From G963674665 sp964609625 (GTDB taxonomy: Bacteria > Desulfobacterota > Desulfovibrionia > Desulfovibrionales > Desulfovibrionaceae), in NCBI GenBank assembly GCA_964609625.1, contig CAZSRS010000071.1, positions 1 to 12,041 of the forward strand: a DNA stretch of 12,041 nt, read 5' to 3'. The notes beneath the pieces were generated by a model. That model was not told the DNA's origin. It did not search any database and worked only from the letters and a program-made list of their open reading frames with translations. The position numbers were made by a program, and so were the translations under genes. Positions 7,536-12,041 of the stretch are shown one piece after another; the first letter of the stretch is position 1, and each line of letters opens with the position of its first letter.

Positions 7536-7813
7536 GATGGGATGGCCCCGCCCCACCAAAGGGGTATCGTCAAGGAGCCCATCCCATGGACGATATTACA
7601 GTCATCGACGTTGATTTGGCCAAGAGTATTTCCTAACTCCCTGGTGTCAATGCCAATGGTAAAGCCTTTCTGCGCAAGTGGCTGAGGCGCGGTCGGTGTC
7701 GGAAGTTTGTCTGTCCCCATTTGTCGACCCAGCAGAAACGCAACCGGCTGTTCAGCTATGCGCAATACGTGGGCATAATGAATTTGGGCACGGAGCCGCC
7801 CGAGCGGACCTGA
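7536..7813 (+). mobile_element. left-end fragment of an IS110-type insertion sequence
   Basis: Just after the amidohydrolase stop a 9-bp inverted pair, ATGGGATGG (7537-7545) and CCATCCCAT (7579-7587), brackets a smaller CCCC-ACCAAA-GGGG hairpin, and the transposase start codon lies inside the right arm. IS1111-group elements of the IS110 family carry such subterminal inverted repeats near the transposase start. Only the first ~120 coding bases are family-like; the catalytic remainder and the right end are missing. The exact right limit is uncertain. The promoter of the toxin-antitoxin operon begins 21 bases later. Confidence 0.6.
7586..7813 (+). pseudogene. IS110-type transposase, N-terminal remnant with internal stop
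   Basis: Reading from ATG 7586 gives MDDITVIDVDLAKSIS, then a stop (TAA at 7634-7636), then LPGVNANGKAFLRKWLRR in the same frame. This matches the IS110 family opening, usually VIGIDLAKxVFQxHGVDxxGKxxLRKxLxR, whose Asp is the first DEDD catalytic residue. The stop replaces the Gln after the Phe. Beyond RKWLRR the frame stays open for about 40 codons to TGA 7811-7813 but I do not recognise that sequence. The protein cannot be a functional transposase. Confidence 0.7.
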
Positions 7814-7833
7814 ACCCATGGCCCGCACACGCG

Positions 7834-7878
7834 TTGACAAAACAGTTCCTCGCAACTAGACTTAGTCCGAGACTTAGT
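7834..7878 (+). promoter_or_regulatory. promoter with overlapping repeated operator for the VapBC-type operon
   Basis: TTGACA (7834-7839) is followed after exactly 17 bases by TAGACT (7857-7862). Overlapping and following the -10 are two copies of AGACTTAGT at 7858-7866 and 7870-7878, 12 bases apart; the first lies within the perfect odd palindrome GACT-T-AGTC (7859-7867). A repressor bound there would block the promoter, as expected for autoregulation by the antitoxin or the toxin-antitoxin complex. The antitoxin start codon follows 17 bases after the second copy. Confidence 0.75.
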
Positions 7879-7895
7879 TCACACCGGAGGAACGC

Positions 7896-8138
7896 ATGGA
7901 ACAGGTCAATATCCACGAGGCCAAGACCCACCTATCTCGGCTGATTGAAAAAGCGGCCAAGGGCGAGCCCTTTGTCATCGCCAAGTCGGGCAAGCCCATG
8001 GTGACCGTCAGCGCCTACACGCCACCGCCCGACCCCGCGCAGAGGGTGGGTTTCCTCAAAGGCAGGCTGGAGGTTCCAGAGGACTTCGATGCCATGGGCC
8101 GCGAGGAGATCCAGGCCATGTTCGAGGGCGCTAAATGA
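7896..8138 (+). CDS. Phd/YefM family antitoxin
   Basis: An 80-residue protein that opens MEQVNIHEAKTHLSRLIEKA and continues KGEPFVIAKSGKPMVTVSAY, the conserved Phd/YefM DNA-binding and dimerisation half. The acidic, less ordered C-terminus (RLEVPEDFDAMGREEIQAMF) is the part that normally wraps and inhibits the toxin. GGAGG is placed six bases before the ATG. Its stop overlaps the toxin start in ATGA (8135-8138), so the pair is translationally coupled, and the operator repeats upstream indicate autorepression. In the cell it neutralises the PIN-domain toxin. Confidence 0.93.
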   Translation: MEQVNIHEAKTHLSRLIEKAAKGEPFVIAKSGKPMVTVSAYTPPPDPAQRVGFLKGRLEVPEDFDAMGREEIQAMFEGAK

Positions 8139-8524
8139 AGCTGCTCCTGGACACGCACATGCTGCTCTGGGCCGCGGCCGGAAGCTTGCCCAAGGAAGCG
8201 GAAGCTCTTGTGCTGGACGCGGGCAACACGCTGTATTTCAGTCCGGCCAGCATCTGGGAAATCGGCATTAAAAAGAACCTGGGCAGAAGTGACTTCAAGG
8301 TCGATCCGGAGGTGCTTCGGCGCGGGCTCGTGGACAACCAATACCAGGAACTGCCCATCACCAGCCTGCATGCCCTGGCGGTGAATGACCTGCCCCCGCT
8401 GCACAAGGATCCCTTCGACCGCATGCTCCTGGCCCAGGCCAAAGTGGAGGGCATTCCGCTCCTGACTGCGGATAGCGCACTGCAAGATTATCCGGGGCCG
8501 GTCATGTTCATTGCAAAGACGTGA
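8135..8524 (+). CDS. vapC: type II toxin, PIN-domain ribonuclease VapC
   Basis: A 129-residue PIN-domain protein of normal length. It opens MKLLLDTHMLLW with D6, and continues with SPASIWEIGIK (E42), HKDPFDRMLLAQA (D92 and D95) and LLTADSAL (D113), the acidic residues that bind Mg2+ in the active site. VapC toxins cleave specific RNAs, often tRNA, when their antitoxin is degraded. The start overlaps the antitoxin stop by four bases. No residue needed for activity seems to be missing, so the pair is probably functional. Only 27 bases separate its stop from the TTG of the next, clipped reading frame. Confidence 0.94.
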   Translation: MKLLLDTHMLLWAAAGSLPKEAEALVLDAGNTLYFSPASIWEIGIKKNLGRSDFKVDPEVLRRGLVDNQYQELPITSLHALAVNDLPPLHKDPFDRMLLAQAKVEGIPLLTADSALQDYPGPVMFIAKT

Positions 8525-8551
8525 GACGCGCGTAACTGATCCGCACGCGCA

Positions 8552-8812
8552 TTGCACGATGTCGGCGCCATGGACGAGATCACCATGCGCCGGATTGATA
8601 CGCTGTGCATCCCGCCAAAGCGCACCTTCACCGCCGAGGAAGTGCGCTGCATCCGCGCCAAGGTGCATGTCAGCCAGGGCGTCTTCGCCGCGCTCCTGGG
8701 CATCGGCAAGACCACGGTGCAACAATGGGAGCAGGGCGTCAAAAAGCCCGGCGGCTCCGCATGCAGGCTGCTGGACATTCTTGACCGTAAAGTGCTAGAT
8801 GCTTTTGCTTAA
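8552..8812 (+). CDS. HTH antitoxin-like protein, probably clipped at the 5' end
   Basis: An open frame of 86 residues from TTG 8552, or 81 from ATG 8567 (MDEITM); none of the starts has a clear Shine-Dalgarno. The helix-turn-helix is ordinary (VSQGVFAALLGIGKTTVQQWEQGVKKPGGSACRLLDIL), as in the XRE antitoxins that partner RelE/HigB-type toxins. Family-like sequence (ALHDVGAMDE) begins at or before the first usable start, and an in-frame stop lies at 8537-8539. I infer that about ten N-terminal residues and the leader were lost when this piece was joined to the end of vapC. No toxin partner is present on either side. It may be silent, or be read through from the vapC transcript. Confidence 0.65.
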   Translation: MHDVGAMDEITMRRIDTLCIPPKRTFTAEEVRCIRAKVHVSQGVFAALLGIGKTTVQQWEQGVKKPGGSACRLLDILDRKVLDAFA

Positions 8813-8822
8813 AAAAGCATCT
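8797..8822. repeat. long perfect hairpin over the end of the HTH gene
   Basis: AGATGCTTTT (8797-8806) and AAAAGCATCT (8813-8822) form a 10-bp perfect stem with loop GCTTAA; with a two-base bulge it extends by TGCT/AGCA. The gene's stop codon TAA (8810-8812) is in the loop. It could act as a terminator for the operon, although no T-run follows the stem on either strand. Confidence 0.5.
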
Positions 8823-9169
8823 ATAGCAAATCACCGGGCCTGAAGCCGGGAAAGCAGTGACCGCGTTTGCTGAGCGGCACTTATCAGCCTAAGTGCACTT
8901 CCTTGTCCTTACGGCTCCTGCGCCGTGGAGCAAAGGGGACTGTGCACCCGACCGCTAGGCTCGATTTGGGATTCGCTTGTGGTACCGTTCCTGCGGCATT
9001 AATTACTGCTAGCAAGGTAACAGACACTTTGCGTGAGGATGACATCCACGAGAGCATCGCATCTTTTTCGATACGGAGCACGGCCGGGGATCAGGGGGTG
9101 ACTCAGGTACTTCAGCTCTCGCCGTAAGCGCAAAAGATGGGATATTGATATAGCCACAGGTTTGACCCC
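8823..9169. other. intergenic stretch without a recognisable gene
   Basis: About 350 bases between the clipped antitoxin and the ABC-3C genes. A frame open from 8867 to 9127 has no recognisable domain, no Shine-Dalgarno and unusual composition, so I do not call it. A small inverted repeat ACGGC-TCCTGC-GCCGT (8911-8926) is present. The promoter of the ABC-3C operon must lie here, but I find no good -35/-10 pair. Confidence 0.5.
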
Positions 9170-10090
9170 ATGGATCGCATTCAGCAACTCTACTACGAAA
9201 AGGACTTCCGCATTGCCTTCTTGGAATCGAAGGGGGACGGGTTTCAACGCCTGTTTGAGAAGCTGATGTCGAAGGCTCACCCCAACGATTTCATGGCTTG
9301 TCGGCCCTGGGGTAATGTTGGAGACCGGAAGAACGATGGGTATCTGCCTTCCGATCGAATCTTGTTCCAGTGCTATGCCCCTAATGAATTAACCACTACA
9401 GAAGCCATCAAGAAAATCAATGAGGATTTCGAGGGAGCCAAAGAGCATTGGGAAGACTATTTCGATGAGTGGACTTTCGTCCACAATGCACACGATGGCC
9501 GCTTAGGTCCTCATATTATTGAAGTTTTGGCAAAGCTTCACCAGGACAATCCACAAATAAAAATTGGTCACTGCGGATACGAGGAAATGCTGGCGAAGTT
9601 CCGCCAGTTGAGCTTGCAGGATCTTGAATCTTGGTTTGGGCCTTCACCGACGATGGAAGCAACAATCAATCTCGGCTACAACGACCTGAAGGCTGTGCTC
9701 AACCACATCAGCATCACTCCTGTGCCTACGGCCAGCGAAGTGAAGGACGTGTCACGCGGGAAGATTGAGGCAAACCTCCTGTCCCAAGCTGTCGCCGACT
9801 TCCTGATGATTGGGATGCTGAAGTCGCCACTCGTCGCGCAATTCTTCAATACCTGGAAATGCCCTACCTACGGCGAACAAATCGCCCGAGCATTCAAGAG
9901 TGAATATGTTGAGCTGCGGGACAGCGTGCCCCAACTACATCCTGATGAAATATTCGGCCGCCTTGAAGTGTGGGCCGGGGGGACAGCTAATACTACACCT
10001 GCACATAAGGCGGCGGTATTGGCCGTCATGGCGTACCTATTCGAAAAATGTGAGATTTTTGAAGACGCTCAAGCGATGGGGACTGAATGA
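9170..10090 (+). CDS. ABC-three-component (ABC-3C) system effector protein
   Basis: A 306-residue protein, first of three overlapping genes. The N-terminal third looks like a restriction-endonuclease-type fold: a helix with E30 (FQRLFEKLM), GDRKNDGYL with D52 and D56, then a strand RILFQCYAP ending in Q67-C-Y69 where Mrr-like enzymes have Q-x-K. The middle (GRLGPHIIEVLAKLHQDNPQIKIGHCGYEEM) and the helical C-terminal half (about 200-300) look like the adaptor that couples effectors of this class to the middle component and ATPase. In ABC-3C systems, described from comparative genomics as conflict/defence modules, this component is thought to be the toxic or nucleic-acid-cleaving effector. The stop overlaps the next start by four bases (ATGA, 10087-10090). 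The start at 9170 has only a weak ribosome site (CAGG). Base composition is less GC-rich than the metabolic genes. Confidence 0.75.
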   Translation: MDRIQQLYYEKDFRIAFLESKGDGFQRLFEKLMSKAHPNDFMACRPWGNVGDRKNDGYLPSDRILFQCYAPNELTTTEAIKKINEDFEGAKEHWEDYFDEWTFVHNAHDGRLGPHIIEVLAKLHQDNPQIKIGHCGYEEMLAKFRQLSLQDLESWFGPSPTMEATINLGYNDLKAVLNHISITPVPTASEVKDVSRGKIEANLLSQAVADFLMIGMLKSPLVAQFFNTWKCPTYGEQIARAFKSEYVELRDSVPQLHPDEIFGRLEVWAGGTANTTPAHKAAVLAVMAYLFEKCEIFEDAQAMGTE

Positions 10091-10335
10091 TCCTGCCATC
10101 CAAGCATCTACCTCAGGATCGTGCGCTATTGAACGTCGGCGCGCATGTTTTGACTTTCCTCGCGCGACCCAAGACGGTCTCCGCGCTTTGGGAGGAATTG
10201 ATCAGGCATGATGTTGGCCTAGCCCCAACATCTCGGCGAATTACCTATGACTGGTTCTTGCTTGCCCTCGATCTTCTGTACGCCCTTGGGGCCATCGAAC
10301 TTGAAAGCGGCCTTGTGGCACGGAGGGCAACGTGA
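10087..10335 (+). CDS. ABC-3C system middle component, MC6 type
   Basis: An 82-residue protein beginning MILPSKHLPQDRALLNVGAH and continuing with a winged-helix-like body (FLARPKTVSALWEELI, then ITYDWFLLALDLLYALGAIELESGLV). This opening and size are, from memory, typical of ABC-3C middle component 6, the linker between the effector and the ABC ATPase. It overlaps the upstream gene by ATGA and the downstream gene by GTGA (10332-10335), so all three proteins are translationally coupled. It is complete and without odd residues. Confidence 0.85.
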   Translation: MILPSKHLPQDRALLNVGAHVLTFLARPKTVSALWEELIRHDVGLAPTSRRITYDWFLLALDLLYALGAIELESGLVARRAT

Positions 10336-11906
10336 TTCATCGCATTTTTAGCACGCTGCCCAGTTTCAAGAACCTTGGAGATCTGAAGCCCGGCCTGAAT
10401 GTACTGCTTGCTCAAAAAACCGAGGGGGCGACCAGCAAGCAAACGCGAAATCGCGCTGGCAAGACCAGTTTCGTTGAACTGGTGCATTTTCTACTGGGTG
10501 CCAACGCCGGTCAGGACTCGATTTTCCGCACTCCGGAATTGGCGGAGCACACCTTTGGTATGGACTTCGATCTGAAGTCAGAACGCACGGTCGTCGAGCG
10601 CAGCGGTAGTTCCAAAGCCAAAATCTTCGTGACAGCCCCGCCTCCAGCACCAGCAAGGGTCAAGTATTCGGCCAGCGAGTGGTGTACAATACTCGGCGAA
10701 CAAATGTTCGGTCTGAGCAGCCTTGAATCTGCAGGCAGCAATCCACCTTCGTTCCGGTCGCTATTTGCCTACTTCGTGCGCCGACAAGCGAGCGGCGCCT
10801 TCATGGCACCGGATAAGCAGGCCACGATGCAGAACACTGGCGACATGCAGATGGCGCTGATGTTCCTGCTCGGATTGGACTGGCAGATTGCCCGGGATTG
10901 GCAAGCTGTTCGTGATCGGGAAAAGTCCCTTGATGAATTAAAGAAGGCGGCCGGGAAAGGCGCCTTCGGTTCAATCATCGGCAAGGCCGCCGACTTACGC
11001 ACTGAGCTGACCATTCAGGAAGTTCGTCTCAAGAAGCTTCACGCTGAGATAGAGAGTTTTCAAGTTTTGCCTGAGTACCGGGAACTGGAAGTCGAAAGCG
11101 CAAGCTTGACCCGCCAACTCAATGAGTTGGCCAACGCCAATACCGTCGACTTCTCAGCTATACGTGATATGGAAAGCGCTCTCGCCTCCGAGGTTCCTCC
11201 AGATCATGAAAACCTCCAGGCGGTCTATCAAGAAGCAGGAATCGTGCTACCTGGCTTGGTCAAGCGCCACTACGAGGACGTGAAGAGCTTTCATGAATCG
11301 GTAGTTCGCAATCGCAAGGACTATCTGTCCAGTGAACTACAAGCCGCGAAGCTGCGCATTGAGCTGCGCGATAGAGAAAAGGCGCAGCTCGACCAGAGGC
11401 GTGGCGATATACTGAACATTCTCAGGAGCCATGGAGCGCTTGAACATTTTTTAAAGCTGCAAGGTGAATTAGGTCGGCTTGAGTCCGAAGTAGAATCGCT
11501 TCGTCAACGCTTTGAATCTGCAGAGCAACTCGAAGGCAGCAAGAACGAGTTGGCGATTGAACGCAATCATCTCACAATCCGCCTGCGGCGTGATTTCGCC
11601 GAACAGAAAGAGCGGTTGGATGAAGCTATTGTAGCTTACGAGGAGACATCGCAACGTTTGTATGAGTCTGCCGGCAGAATGACGGTCGACCCAACATCCA
11701 ACGGTCCGATATTCAAATTTCCAATGCAAGGTGAACGTAGCAAGGGCATTAAGAATATGCAGATTTTTTGCTTTGACATGATGCTCATGCGCTTGTGCGC
11801 CAAGCGGAGTATGGGACCAGGATTCCTAATCATGTGCACGAATTGTAGGCAAAATGATCAAATTTCTAAGTTTGGTATGAAATCTAGGCATAGTGTAAGT
11901 ACTTGA
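10332..11906 (+). CDS. ABC-3C ATPase (DUF2326 type), C-terminally truncated
   Basis: A 524-residue reading frame from GTG 10332, with GGAGGG six bases upstream and a four-base overlap with the middle component. Residues 36-55 carry the Walker A (TRNRAGKTSFVELVHFLLG, K44), as in DUF2326/RecN-like ABC ATPases. Residues about 190-450 are coiled coil. Then comes the signature-like segment ERSKGIKNMQIFCFDMMLM (from E468). The Walker B strand begins GPGFLI (495-500) but the expected continuation, recalled as H-D-S-H-L-F-D-G, is absent: residues 501-524 (MCTNCRQN...) are unrelated and end at TGA 11904-11906. The Walker B acidic residues, D-loop and the rest of the C-terminal lobe (several dozen residues) are therefore missing, so ATP hydrolysis should be lost. 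The breakpoint coincides with an 11-bp match to the tRNA-Arg anticodon loop. A simple one-base frameshift does not restore the motif. Confidence 0.85.
   Translation: MIHRIFSTLPSFKNLGDLKPGLNVLLAQKTEGATSKQTRNRAGKTSFVELVHFLLGANAGQDSIFRTPELAEHTFGMDFDLKSERTVVERSGSSKAKIFVTAPPPAPARVKYSASEWCTILGEQMFGLSSLESAGSNPPSFRSLFAYFVRRQASGAFMAPDKQATMQNTGDMQMALMFLLGLDWQIARDWQAVRDREKSLDELKKAAGKGAFGSIIGKAADLRTELTIQEVRLKKLHAEIESFQVLPEYRELEVESASLTRQLNELANANTVDFSAIRDMESALASEVPPDHENLQAVYQEAGIVLPGLVKRHYEDVKSFHESVVRNRKDYLSSELQAAKLRIELRDREKAQLDQRRGDILNILRSHGALEHFLKLQGELGRLESEVESLRQRFESAEQLEGSKNELAIERNHLTIRLRRDFAEQKERLDEAIVAYEETSQRLYESAGRMTVDPTSNGPIFKFPMQGERSKGIKNMQIFCFDMMLMRLCAKRSMGPGFLIMCTNCRQNDQISKFGMKSRHSVST
11821..11831 (+). 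repeat. GATTCCTAATC, copy 1 of an 11-bp repeat shared with tRNA-Arg
   Basis: GATTCCTAATC is the last stretch of family-like coding sequence in the ABC-3C ATPase. The second copy is at 11954-11964 in the tRNA, where it is precisely the seven-base anticodon loop plus two base pairs of stem on each side. It is a candidate attachment-site core. The match does not extend at either end (G before versus A; A after versus T). Confidence 0.6.
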
Positions 11907-11923
11907 AATAATTGAAGATTTTT
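11832..11923 (+). other. AT-rich 92-bp segment between the ATPase break and tRNA-Arg
   Basis: Clearly richer in A and T than everything to its left. It contains the 24 unrelated codons and the stop of the truncated ATPase and must contain the promoter of the tRNA, for which only a weak -10 (AATAAT, 11907-11912) is visible. If the upstream repeat is an attachment site, this would be an arm of the mobile element. Confidence 0.5.
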
Positions 11924-12000
11924 GGCCCCGTAGCTCAGTAGGATAGAGCACGAGATTCCTAATCTCGGTGCCGCAGGTTCGATTCCTGCCGGGGTCACCA
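11924..12000 (+). tRNA. tRNA-Arg (anticodon CCT)
   Basis: A complete 77-nt cloverleaf with encoded CCA. Acceptor GGCCCCG pairs with CGGGGTC (one G-T), D-stem GCTC/GAGC, anticodon stem CGAGA/TCTCG around loop TTCCTAA with anticodon CCT at 11958-11960, and T-arm GCAGG-TTCGATT-CCTGC. It reads AGG codons. tRNA genes of this isoacceptor are common integration targets. No terminator is visible in the 41 bases remaining. Confidence 0.97.
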
Positions 12001-12041
12001 AAAACTGTATATATTGAAGGGGTTAGTCAAGAAATTGGCTG

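Noticed and set aside
8891..8900. Palindrome AAGTGCACTT
   Set aside because: A single 10-bp palindrome is expected about a dozen times in a window of this length, and nothing else supports an operator here.
8867..9127. Possible 86-codon gene before the ABC-3C operon
   Set aside because: No Shine-Dalgarno, no recognisable domain and an atypical composition.
11820..11860. Frameshift as the cause of the ATPase truncation
   Set aside because: Inserting or deleting one base after GPGFLI gives H-V-H-E-L-stop in the next frame, not the expected H-D-S-H-L-F. The sequence itself changes, and becomes AT-rich, so a junction is more likely.
11832..11923. Partial duplicate of the tRNA-Arg 3' half after the first GATTCCTAATC
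   Set aside because: Beyond the 11-bp core the sequence shows only scattered matches (a TGC and an AGG) and cannot form a T-arm or acceptor strand.

Overview
The window looks like a high-GC bacterial chromosome. Gene content and the style of the XRE-cupin/acyl-CoA ligase operon suggest a sulfate reducer of the Desulfovibrio type, but this is inferred from recalled family resemblance; no marker gene fixes the taxon. Two tRNA genes bracket the window: an initiator tRNA-Met near the left end (minus strand, with promoter and terminator) and a tRNA-Arg(CCT) at the right end (plus strand).

Region 1 (1-1708, minus strand): nothing recognisable in the first 180 bases, then tRNA-fMet, an iron-sulfur-flavoprotein-like flavodoxin family protein, and a small, extremely His-rich protein. 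The last resembles only the N-terminal metal-binding part of the nickel chaperone HypB and has no GTPase domain. Region 2 (1709-2121) is the divergent intergenic stretch, carrying several short inverted repeats.

Region 3 (2122-6590, plus strand) is a tight four-gene operon made of two copies of one module: an XRE helix-turn-helix regulator with a C-terminal cupin, followed by an AMP-forming acyl-CoA ligase. The first ligase is FadD/ACSF2-like and the second is of the medium-chain (MACS) type. Each regulator probably senses a carboxylic acid, acyl-CoA or related signal tied to its partner ligase. An amidohydrolase-2 family hydrolase follows (6736-7527), preceded by two related inverted repeats.

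Region 4 (about 7536-11923) looks accessory. It opens with a decayed IS110-type transposase fragment, continues with a Phd/YefM-VapC toxin-antitoxin operon that has a good promoter and operator, then a 5'-clipped HTH antitoxin-like fragment, and then three overlapping genes of an ABC-three-component (ABC-3C) conflict/defence system: an effector with a nuclease-like N-terminus, a middle component of MC6 type, and a DUF2326-type ABC ATPase. These three genes are less GC-rich than the metabolic genes.

The most striking observation is at the right edge. The ABC-3C ATPase reads normally up to its Walker B strand and then breaks off. The last 11 family-matching bases, GATTCCTAATC (11821-11831), are identical to the anticodon loop plus two flanking base pairs on each side of tRNA-Arg(CCT), 133 bases downstream. 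That is the kind of site tyrosine integrases use. It suggests that site-specific recombination of a mobile element, using a tRNA-like site inside a defence gene, split or removed the end of the ATPase.
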